Of a stretch of 64,000 nt of DNA, positions 34,346 through 41,864 are shown piece after piece. This stretch comes from Viridibacterium sp047600765 (GTDB lineage: Bacteria; Pseudomonadota; Gammaproteobacteria; Burkholderiales; Rhodocyclaceae), in assembly GCA_047600765.1 (NCBI GenBank), contig JASGKF010000001.1, positions 496,001-560,000 of the forward strand, read 5' to 3'. The position numbers and the translations under genes are program-made. The stretch's first letter is position 1. Each line of letters starts with the position of its first letter. Under the pieces are notes generated by a model. It was given only the letters and a program-made list of their open reading frames with translations, was not told where the DNA came from and ran no database searches.

Positions 34346-35095
34346 ATGCACGCCATCCTCCTCGCTGCCGGTCGCGGCTCACGCATGGGCCAGAGCACCC
34401 GCGACAAACCCAAGTGCCTCACCCCGCTGCTGGACCAGCCACTGCTCGCCTGGCAACTCGCCACACTGCGCACCGCGGGCGTTGCCGACATCCACGTCGT
34501 GCGCGGCTACCGCAAGGAGCTGCTGCCGGCTGAAGGCTTCAACACCTTCGACAACGATGACTGGGCCGATACCAACATGGTCGCGACGCTCCGCTGCGCC
34601 GCACCGATCCTGCAACAGCACACGAGCATCGTGTCCTACAGCGACATCGTCTATCACCCCGACCACATCCGCGCGCTGACCGCGGCGCAAGGCGACATCG
34701 TCATCACCTACGACCGCCAGTGGGAGGCGCTGTGGCGCCTGCGTTTCAATGACCCACTGGCTGACGCCGAGACCTTCCGCCAGCAGGACGGTCGCCTGCT
34801 CAGCATCGGCGAGCGTGCCGGGAGCATCGCCGACATCGAAGGCCAGTACATGGGCCTGCTCAGATTCAGCCCCGCCGGCTGGGCGCAGGTCGAAGCCTTT
34901 CTCGACACCCTGACGGCCGAGCGCCGCGCCCGCATCGACATGACCAGTACCCTGCGCGGCCTGCTCGACCGTGGTGTCGGCATCTGCTGCCTGCCCGTGG
35001 ATGGCCGCTGGTGCGAGGTTGATAGCGAAGAAGATGCGCGGCGCTACGAAGCACAGCTCGACAGGCCCGAGCGCTGGTCACACGACTGGCGCTGA
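34346..35095 (+). CDS. NTP-transferase family protein, probable CTP:phosphoglutamine cytidylyltransferase (Cj1416-like)
   Basis: The 249-aa protein begins MHAILLAAGRGSRMGQSTRD and continues KPKCLTPLLDQPLL, the nucleotidyltransferase signature. SYSDIVYHPDH holds the metal-binding Asp. In C. jejuni Cj1416 couples phosphoglutamine to CTP, giving gamma-glutamyl-CDP-amidate. Phosphocholine cytidylyltransferases are close relatives, but no choline kinase or uptake gene is present. It ends the phosphoramidate set; about 115 bases separate it from fdtA. Confidence 0.82.
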   Translation: MHAILLAAGRGSRMGQSTRDKPKCLTPLLDQPLLAWQLATLRTAGVADIHVVRGYRKELLPAEGFNTFDNDDWADTNMVATLRCAAPILQQHTSIVSYSDIVYHPDHIRALTAAQGDIVITYDRQWEALWRLRFNDPLADAETFRQQDGRLLSIGERAGSIADIEGQYMGLLRFSPAGWAQVEAFLDTLTAERRARIDMTSTLRGLLDRGVGICCLPVDGRWCEVDSEEDARRYEAQLDRPERWSHDWR

Positions 35096-35210
35096 CTACC
35101 ATTCGGGGAAATACCCCCAAATAGACCCGAACAAGCCGACATATCGGCCCATAGCGCGCAGCACCCCGGCGCTAGCATCGCCTCATCGTCCCCGCACGTC
35201 CGAGGCCCGC

Positions 35211-35636
35211 ATGCCCATTTCCGACTGCCGCATCATCGAGCTGCCAAAGATCAACGATGTGCGCGGCAACCTCACCTTTGTCGAGAACTCGCGCCACATC
35301 CCCTTCGACATCAAGCGCGTCTATTACCTCTACGACGTGCCGGGTGGCTCAGAGCGTGGCGCGCATGCGCACGGCAAGCTGCACCAGTTCATGATCGCCA
35401 TGTCGGGCAGCTTCGACGTGGTGCTGCACGACGGCGACCGCGAGCGGCGCTTCCACCTGAACCGCTCGTACAACGGCATCTACATCTGCCCGATGATCTG
35501 GCGTTACCTCGACAACTTCTCGTCGGGGGCTGTGTGCCTGGTTCTGGCCTCCGAGTACTACGACCCTGCCGACTACTACCGCGACTACGACAAGTTTCTC
35601 GCCGACGCACGCGCATTACAGACAGGAACACGCTGA
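35211..35636 (+). CDS. fdtA: dTDP-4-keto-6-deoxyhexose 3,4-ketoisomerase (FdtA/QdtA family)
   Basis: This cupin enzyme moves the keto group of dTDP-4-keto-6-deoxyglucose from C4 to C3. The ATG at 35211 (MPISDCRIIELPKINDVRGN) gives 141 aa, the usual size. RGNLTFVE, GAHAHGKLHQFMIA and PMIWRYLDNFS are family motifs, with the active-site histidines in HAHGKLH. Whether the product is the galacto (Fdt) or gluco (Qdt) form cannot be decided by eye. Its substrate needs RmlA and RmlB, which are not in the window. Confidence 0.88.
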   Translation: MPISDCRIIELPKINDVRGNLTFVENSRHIPFDIKRVYYLYDVPGGSERGAHAHGKLHQFMIAMSGSFDVVLHDGDRERRFHLNRSYNGIYICPMIWRYLDNFSSGAVCLVLASEYYDPADYYRDYDKFLADARALQTGTR

Positions 35637-35639
35637 GCC

Positions 35640-36770
35640 ATGGCCGAGACCCCGGGCGGCGCCCGCAACATCGTTCCCTTCGTAGACCTGCGCGGCACGC
35701 ACGACGCAGTGCACGACGAGATGTGCGCCACCTTCGAGCGCGTGCTCAGCCGTGGCCGCTACATAATGGGTGACGAGCTGGCGGCCTTCGAACAGGAGTT
35801 CGCCAGCTACTGCGAGGCCCCTCACTGCATCGGTGTCGGCAACGGACTCGAAGCCCTGCACCTGATCCTCGTCGCAATGGGCATCGGGCCCGGCGACGAG
35901 GTAATTGTGCCGGCCCACACCTTCATCGCCACCTGGCTGGCTGTCACCCAATGTGGCGCCACGCCTGTGCCTGTCGAGCCCGACGCGACCACCTTCAACA
36001 TCGACCCTGGACGCGTCACGGCAGCCATCACACCGCAAACGCGCGCCCTCATAGCCGTTCACCTCTACGGCCAGCCGGCTGACATGGACAGTCTGCGCGA
36101 GATCGCTGACCGCCATGGACTCAAGCTCATCGAAGACGCCGCACAGGCCCACGGCGCGCGCTACAAGGGCCAGCGTGTGGGCAACCTGGGCGACGCCGCC
36201 GCCTTCAGCTTCTACCCGACCAAGAACCTCGGCGCGCTTGGTGACGGCGGCGCAGTCACCACGGCCGACCCTGTCCTCGCACGCCGGATCGGCATGCTGC
36301 GCAACTACGGCAGCGAAGTGAAATACCGTCACGAAATCGCCGGCTACAATTCGCGGCTCGACGAGCTGCAAGCGGCCCTGCTACGCGTGAAGCTGCGCAA
36401 TCTCGATGCCCTCAACGTGCAGCGACGCACGGTGGCAAAGCAGTACCTCAGCGCGCTGGCCAGCTGCGAGGCCATCACGCTTCCCACGGTGCCCGGCTTT
36501 GTGGAGCCCGTCTGGCATCTTTTCGTCGTGCGCTGCCTGCAACGCGAGCAACTCACCGAGCAGCTCAAAGCGCAGGGCATCGAGACCATGGTGCACTACC
36601 CCATTGCCGCGCATAAGCAAGGCGCCTACCGCGATGGCAGCTGGCCGGCGCTCCCCCTTACCGAACAGCTCACGGGCGAAGTTCTCAGCCTGCCGATGTG
36701 GCCCGGGCTGGATCCGATGGCGGTGATTACCGCAATCCGCAGCAGCGTGAAGAACGGGCTCGCCGCATGA
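35640..36770 (+). CDS. fdtB: dTDP-3-keto-6-deoxyhexose 3-aminotransferase (FdtB/QdtB-like)
   Basis: The 376-aa DegT/DnrJ family enzyme has FYPTKNLGALGDGGA with Schiff-base Lys195 and LIEDAAQAHGARYKG with the PLP aspartate. PVWHLFVVRC and the C-terminal order are complete. Following fdtA by 3 bases and overlapping fdtC by ATGA, it should convert the 3-keto sugar to dTDP-Fuc3N or dTDP-Qui3N with glutamate. Confidence 0.88.
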   Translation: MAETPGGARNIVPFVDLRGTHDAVHDEMCATFERVLSRGRYIMGDELAAFEQEFASYCEAPHCIGVGNGLEALHLILVAMGIGPGDEVIVPAHTFIATWLAVTQCGATPVPVEPDATTFNIDPGRVTAAITPQTRALIAVHLYGQPADMDSLREIADRHGLKLIEDAAQAHGARYKGQRVGNLGDAAAFSFYPTKNLGALGDGGAVTTADPVLARRIGMLRNYGSEVKYRHEIAGYNSRLDELQAALLRVKLRNLDALNVQRRTVAKQYLSALASCEAITLPTVPGFVEPVWHLFVVRCLQREQLTEQLKAQGIETMVHYPIAAHKQGAYRDGSWPALPLTEQLTGEVLSLPMWPGLDPMAVITAIRSSVKNGLAA

Positions 36771-37279
36771 GCATTCAAACCAGGGACGACGCGCCCTTCA
36801 TCCACGCGCTCGCCGACTGCCAGAGCGTGCTGATCGGTGCGGGTACGCGCGTGTGGCAATTCTGTGTGGTGCTGCCACAAGCCCGCATCGGCCAGCAGTG
36901 CAACATCAACAGCCACTGCCTCATCGAGAACGACGTCATCATCGGCGACCGAGTTACCGTCAAGTGCGGCGTCTACCTGTGGGACGGCATGCGCGTCGAA
37001 GACGACGTTTTCATCGGCCCCAATGTCAGCTTTTCCAATGACCGCATGCCGCGTTCGAAGGTTTACCCGGACCGCTTTCTGAGCACCGTTATCGGCAAGG
37101 GCGCATCGATTGGTGCAGGGGCCGTCATCCTGCCCGGCATCCACATTGGCAGCGGCGCCATGATAGGCGCCGGCGCCGTGGTCGCACACGACGTGCCGGA
37201 CCATGCCGTGGTGTATGGCGACGCAGCGCGCGTGCAACGCATGCTCGATCCATCCGACAGCGCAGCCCCCCCGACATGA
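36767..37279 (+). CDS. fdtC: Left-handed beta-helix sugar N-acetyltransferase (FdtC/QdtC-like)
   Basis: The ATG at 36767 overlaps fdtB and gives 170 aa. Hexapeptide repeats are clear (IGQQCNINSHCLIENDVIIG, VIGKGASIGAGAVILPG). These belong to the group that acetylates the 3-amino group of dTDP-Fuc3N or dTDP-Qui3N. With fdtA and fdtB the three genes make one dTDP-3-acetamido-3,6-dideoxyhexose. The final residues overlap the next start by ATGA. Confidence 0.87.
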   Translation: MSIQTRDDAPFIHALADCQSVLIGAGTRVWQFCVVLPQARIGQQCNINSHCLIENDVIIGDRVTVKCGVYLWDGMRVEDDVFIGPNVSFSNDRMPRSKVYPDRFLSTVIGKGASIGAGAVILPGIHIGSGAMIGAGAVVAHDVPDHAVVYGDAARVQRMLDPSDSAAPPT

Positions 37280-38913
37280 GCACAACGGTGCACACCTCCG
37301 ATCTGTCACTGGCGACTGCGGAAGAAGACGCGCAGGACTACGCTCGGGCAGAGGCCTTGTTCGCGCAAGGCAACGCCGATGCTGCCAGTGCCATCCTGTT
37401 GGAAATGGTTGAGCGCAACACCCCGCGCTGGGAGCCTTACAACGATCTGGGGGTCTACGCCCTCTCCCGGGACGACGCAAAAACGGCACACCACTTCCTG
37501 CGACTGGCTGTTGCGCATGAGCAGGAGCCGGGCGTTGCCACCGGAAATCTCGCCAATGCCTTGCTGAGTGCGGGCAAGGACACCGAAGCGGTCAGCGTAT
37601 GGGCGCACGCCCTGAAGAAGCAATCCGCCAATGCGCTGGCAGCGCAACTCAACGAGTTCCTGGCTCAAGCGGTGCACTCTCCGACCATCCTGCCTGCACT
37701 GATAGAACAATTGCGCGGCAGCTTTGCCAGCGACAGGCCTTCTTCGGACGGACAGGTTGACGCGACTCCTGCCAGTCGGGCAGAGAGGCCCATGCATCTG
37801 ATCCCGATGATCCGGGAAAGCGAACTCCCGGAACCCAAACTGGTCTTCGCCGCCGAAGCCGCGCCTGCTACGCGCGTTGTATATCACTTTGACAAACATG
37901 ACGAGCCTGCTGCGGCGGGCTTTCCGGCCATCAATCGGTACGCGCTGACTGCGGTCGTGACACATCCCCGCGCAGACACTTTTCTCTATCGCAAGAATGT
38001 CGTGGTCAGCGACCACTTCGATCATGTCGAACATCTTCTCTACGACACAGCGCACGGCCATCGCACACCACTGGCCTGTGGTGGCCTCTGCTCAACGTCT
38101 GCCGAACCTGCACAAGGCCATCTGAAGCAAGGCGTACTCCTGACAAGCTATGCCTGCGTGAACTGGGCTCACTTCCTGACCGAGCTTCTGCCCATCGCCG
38201 CACTTGTCGAGTACGAGAACCTTCCGTTGGACATCCCTCTTGTCATCAGTGACCAGATGCACCCCAACATGCTGGAGATGATCAAACGGGTCAAAGCCCC
38301 GGAGCGACGTATCACCACCATCAACGGCCCAACCAGTGTGAGTAGCGCCGTCGCGTTTTCGCCAGCCGGCACAGGTCCGTTCGACTACGCGCGATCATGG
38401 AAAGGCGAACTGCCGCGCAAGGCAGCGTCCGACTTCCTGTTCTCTCCCTCTGCCCTGCGGGTCATGCGCGACCGCCTCCAGTTGATCGCTCACCATCAAT
38501 CCGGCAAACGCCGCAAGATTTTTGCCAGCCGCCGCAGCAAGATCCGCCAGGTACGCAACTGGCAGCAGCTCGAAGAGTTCTTCAGTGGCAAGGGTTTCGA
38601 AATCGTTCGCCCCGAGGAGCTGGATGCCACGCAGCAGCTGGCGCTGTTCGCCGAGGCTTCCATAATCGTCGGCCAATCTGGCGCCGGCATTGCCAACATG
38701 GTGTTCTCGCCCACCGGCTGCCGCGTCGTGGTGTTTACGCTCAACAGTCCCTTCACGCCTTACGCCTACTTCACCAATCTCTCTGACGCGCTTGGGCATG
38801 AGATCCACTATCTGGGCTTTCAACCCATCATCGGAAAGAGTGATCATCCTGGCCACGACGACATGATCGTTGACATCGAAACGCTGAACGCCCACGCGCA
38901 GTTGTTCGATTGA
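37276..38913 (+). CDS. TPR-containing GT61 (DUF563) glycosyltransferase
   Basis: The 545-aa protein has N-terminal TPR-like repeats (about 20-130: NDLGVYALSRDDAKTAHHFL). A GT61 domain follows with SYACVNWAHFLTELLPIAAL, KIFASRRSKIRQV and IVGQSGAGIANMVFSPTG, aligning in order with the gene at 22271. By eye its third codon positions are somewhat less G/C-rich than those of its neighbours, which might reflect separate acquisition. It overlaps fdtC by 4 bases. Confidence 0.82.
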   Translation: MSTTVHTSDLSLATAEEDAQDYARAEALFAQGNADAASAILLEMVERNTPRWEPYNDLGVYALSRDDAKTAHHFLRLAVAHEQEPGVATGNLANALLSAGKDTEAVSVWAHALKKQSANALAAQLNEFLAQAVHSPTILPALIEQLRGSFASDRPSSDGQVDATPASRAERPMHLIPMIRESELPEPKLVFAAEAAPATRVVYHFDKHDEPAAAGFPAINRYALTAVVTHPRADTFLYRKNVVVSDHFDHVEHLLYDTAHGHRTPLACGGLCSTSAEPAQGHLKQGVLLTSYACVNWAHFLTELLPIAALVEYENLPLDIPLVISDQMHPNMLEMIKRVKAPERRITTINGPTSVSSAVAFSPAGTGPFDYARSWKGELPRKAASDFLFSPSALRVMRDRLQLIAHHQSGKRRKIFASRRSKIRQVRNWQQLEEFFSGKGFEIVRPEELDATQQLALFAEASIIVGQSGAGIANMVFSPTGCRVVVFTLNSPFTPYAYFTNLSDALGHEIHYLGFQPIIGKSDHPGHDDMIVDIETLNAHAQLFD

Positions 38914-38930
38914 TCGAGGACACCCGCAGC

Positions 38931-41063
38931 ATGTCCGCGCCCGGCAAGCTTACCCAGTTCGAAGCCGACATCCAGCGCCTCATAGCCGCTGGCGACATAG
39001 AGCACGCCCTCGCCTTCACCCGCTTCATCGTCGACCACGTCAGGCACGACCCTGCCGCCACCAGCCTAGTGCTCGGCTCGCCCGCGCTGGATCAGTTGTG
39101 CTCAAGGATGGGCGCGACAACTCTGGCACAGCTCCGTCAACACGGCCTGCCTGCCGCCGCTGAAGCTCCCGCCGAGATCATCATCCTCGCCACCGAGCTG
39201 TACGCCCTCGGCGGCCATTCGCGCGTGGTCGAAGACTTCATCCGTGCGCAACCGCACAAGCGCCACCTGCTGATGCTCACCGACTTTTTCGGCAGCGCTG
39301 ACGACATGGCGCTGGGCGTCTTCCGCGCGCTGGGTGCCGAAGTGCATCGCGCGCCCGCCGGCCCGCGGCTCGACAAGCTGCTGTGGACGCAAATGGCGCT
39401 CGCCCGGCACCCACAGGCGCAGGTCTTCCTGTTCAATCACCATGCCGATGCCGTTGCCATCGCCGCCGTACAGCCCGGCCTCAATCGCGAAGTGCTGTTC
39501 TGCCACCACGGCGATCACAACCTGTGCCTTGGCGTACATCTGCCGCACGCGCGGCACATCGATTTCTTCGCGCCCTTCCAGCACGCATGTGAAGCCAAGG
39601 GGATTGCAGCCGCATACTGGCCACTGTCGGTGCCGGACGGTGGCGCGCGCAGCGACGCGCCGGATAGTTTCTGCCGCGACGGCCTGCTCAGTTGCAGCAG
39701 CGGCAGCTGGAGCAAGTTCGCGCAACCGCATGGCTTCAGCTACGCGGAACTGCTGCCGCAGTTGCTGCACATCACCGGCGGGCGACACCTGCACATTGGT
39801 GACATGCCTGACGAGGTCAAGGCCGGCATCGTCGCCGGGCTGCAGGCGCGCGGCATAGACCCATCGCGCTTCCGCCACCTGCCGCGTGTGCCCAGTTTGT
39901 GGCAGAGCCTGCGCGACGAGGGTGTCGATCTCTACATCGGTTCATTCCCCATCGGCGGTGGGCGCGCGCTCATCGAAGCCTTCGGTGCGGGCATTCCGGT
40001 CATCACCTTCCGCCACCCCGTCTCGCCGATGCTGGGCACCACGGGACTGGGCCCGGCCGACAGCTGGAGCTGGGCGCAGCCCGATGAGCTGATGAACGTG
40101 CTGAAGCAGGCCACACCCGCCGAGCTCGCGCGCCGCAGCCGTGTGGCGCGCGCGCACTATCTCGCCCACCACGCGCCGGGCCTGCTCGCCGCCTGTCTCG
40201 CTGGCTCTCAGCAGCCGACATCGCCAGCCTTCGTCACGCAATGCGGCGACGACCTGCAGGCCTACCTGCTGCGCAGCTTGGGGCGACAAGAGCAGATCGA
40301 ACCCGTGCTCGCCAGCCTCGCCGAGCATGCCACCCGCCTGCAGGCCGCAGCCTCGCCGCTGGCGCAGGCCATCGCGCACTTTGAAGCCGGCGCGCTGGAA
40401 GAGGCTTACGCGCTGCTGCTGCCCCTGCTCGACGCGCCCGATGTCGATGCCGATGTGCTGCTCTATCTGGGCCTCATCGCACAACGCGCCAAGCTCGCCG
40501 ACGACGCTACCGTGTTCTTCGAACATGCCATCGCGCGCAGCCATGATGCCGCCGCCATGCAGGCCCGCATTGCGCGCCTTCAAAGCCCTGCCAGCGCTGC
40601 CACTACCGCTGCCGGAGTGCGCCCGCTGCGCATCGCTTTCACCCTCGCACGCCTCGACCAGCACGCCCCCGTTGCACGCCTGCAAACCCTGCTCTGCGAA
40701 CTGGACCCGGCGCGCTTCGAGACCCTGCTTTTCATCGACGGCGTGGCTGACACGTCCGCCGCGCAGCGCTTCGTGTTGATCGCCGACGTCTGCGCCCCCT
40801 GCCCACTGGGTGATGCCGACAAAGCCGCCGCGCAGATCAGCAAGCATCGCCCCGACGTGCTGATCGCCATCGGCCCCACCCACCAGCACTTGCCGCCGGG
40901 CCTGGCCGCACGCGAGCTGCACTGGTCGCAAATCGCTGCACTTGCAGACACGGCAGCGGTGGAACTGTTGCTGGGCACAAACGGAGAGACACCACCGCGT
41001 CATTCCCGCGAAGGCGGGAATCCGGCGACTTTTGCTACCCAAGGGAACGACCTCCAGCCATGA
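38931..41063 (+). CDS. GT-B type glycosyltransferase with TPR segment and repeat-derived C-terminus
   Basis: The ATG at 38931 (MSAPGKLTQFEAD) has GAGGA 10 bases upstream and gives 710 aa; a TTG at 38910 is an alternative. The N-terminal two thirds look like a GT-B enzyme: LYALGGHSRVVEDFIR, and the donor-side loop GGGRALIEAFGAGIPVITF. A TPR-like stretch (about 475-560) is followed by VRPLRIAFTLARLDQHAP, which resembles the start of a second GT-B half that stops early. The last residues include RHSREGGNP, encoded by a dispersed palindromic repeat. Confidence 0.72.
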   Translation: MSAPGKLTQFEADIQRLIAAGDIEHALAFTRFIVDHVRHDPAATSLVLGSPALDQLCSRMGATTLAQLRQHGLPAAAEAPAEIIILATELYALGGHSRVVEDFIRAQPHKRHLLMLTDFFGSADDMALGVFRALGAEVHRAPAGPRLDKLLWTQMALARHPQAQVFLFNHHADAVAIAAVQPGLNREVLFCHHGDHNLCLGVHLPHARHIDFFAPFQHACEAKGIAAAYWPLSVPDGGARSDAPDSFCRDGLLSCSSGSWSKFAQPHGFSYAELLPQLLHITGGRHLHIGDMPDEVKAGIVAGLQARGIDPSRFRHLPRVPSLWQSLRDEGVDLYIGSFPIGGGRALIEAFGAGIPVITFRHPVSPMLGTTGLGPADSWSWAQPDELMNVLKQATPAELARRSRVARAHYLAHHAPGLLAACLAGSQQPTSPAFVTQCGDDLQAYLLRSLGRQEQIEPVLASLAEHATRLQAAASPLAQAIAHFEAGALEEAYALLLPLLDAPDVDADVLLYLGLIAQRAKLADDATVFFEHAIARSHDAAAMQARIARLQSPASAATTAAGVRPLRIAFTLARLDQHAPVARLQTLLCELDPARFETLLFIDGVADTSAAQRFVLIADVCAPCPLGDADKAAAQISKHRPDVLIAIGPTHQHLPPGLAARELHWSQIAALADTAAVELLLGTNGETPPRHSREGGNPATFATQGNDLQP
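40998..41024. repeat. Dispersed palindromic repeat inside the 3' end of a glycosyltransferase gene
   Basis: ATTCCCGC (41002-41009) and GCGGGAAT (41014-41021) form a perfect 8-bp hairpin. The flanking bases make the well-known repeat that encodes RHSREGGNP when read in frame. It is read as part of the coding sequence, 13 codons before the stop. Confidence 0.8.
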
Positions 41064-41863
41064 GCCCACGCTGGTCCGTCATCATCTGCAGCATCAACGC
41101 TGCCAAGTACGCGCAGGTCACGCAGTGCTGGCAGGGCCTGCTCGCGGGCAACACCTTCGAGATCATCGGTATCCACGATGCAAAGTCTCTCTGCGAAGCC
41201 TACAACCGTGGCATCGCGCAGGCACGCGGCGATATCGTGGTGTTTTCGCACGACGACATCCTGATCCTCGACCCTGCAGGCGATTTCGCAACGAAGACCG
41301 AAGCGCGCCTGCAACAGCATGACCTGCTCGGCTTCGCCGGCACCAGCGAGGTTCGCGACGCCCACTGGTGGGCCGCCGGTCCTGCCGCCATGCGCGGCGC
41401 CGTGGCCCATGCAGCACCCGGCGCGCGCCAGCTGAGCCTGTTCGTCTATGGCGTCACCAACGAAGACGTGATGCCCGCACAAGCCGTTAACGGCCTGTGC
41501 TTCATCGCGCACCGGCGAGCGCTGACCACGCATCGCTTCGACGCCGACAGCTTCGACGGCTTCCACCTCTACGACATCGATTTCAGCTATCGCGCCCACC
41601 TCGCCGGCCTGCGTGTCGGCGTGATGAGTGACGTGCCCATCATCCACTTCTCGGGCGGCAGCTTCGACGCCAACTGGCAGCGCTACCGCGAACGCTTTCT
41701 GCACAAACATGCCGCGACCCTCGGCTATGCACCGGGTAGCGCGATCCCCGCCCCGCAGCCGCTGAAGGCTCGCGTCGGTGAGTTCGTCGATTGCGACGCC
41801 TTGCTGACAGCCTGGCAAGCGCCCATCCTGCGCCGCGCGACCATCGCGCTGCGGAGGAGCTGA
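41060..41863 (+). CDS. GT2-like glycosyltransferase (GT-A fold)
   Basis: The 267-aa protein starts WSVIICSINAAKYAQV and has EAYNRGIAQARGDIVVFSHD followed by DI, the GT-A nucleotide-sugar site with its Asp-rich motif. DGFHLYDIDFSYRAHLAGL corresponds to the acceptor-side 'ED' region. It is of the short type often called glycosyltransferase family protein in glycan clusters. It overlaps the previous gene by ATGA, and the next starts one base after its stop. Confidence 0.8.
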   Translation: MSPRWSVIICSINAAKYAQVTQCWQGLLAGNTFEIIGIHDAKSLCEAYNRGIAQARGDIVVFSHDDILILDPAGDFATKTEARLQQHDLLGFAGTSEVRDAHWWAAGPAAMRGAVAHAAPGARQLSLFVYGVTNEDVMPAQAVNGLCFIAHRRALTTHRFDADSFDGFHLYDIDFSYRAHLAGLRVGVMSDVPIIHFSGGSFDANWQRYRERFLHKHAATLGYAPGSAIPAPQPLKARVGEFVDCDALLTAWQAPILRRATIALRRS

Positions 41864-41864
41864 C

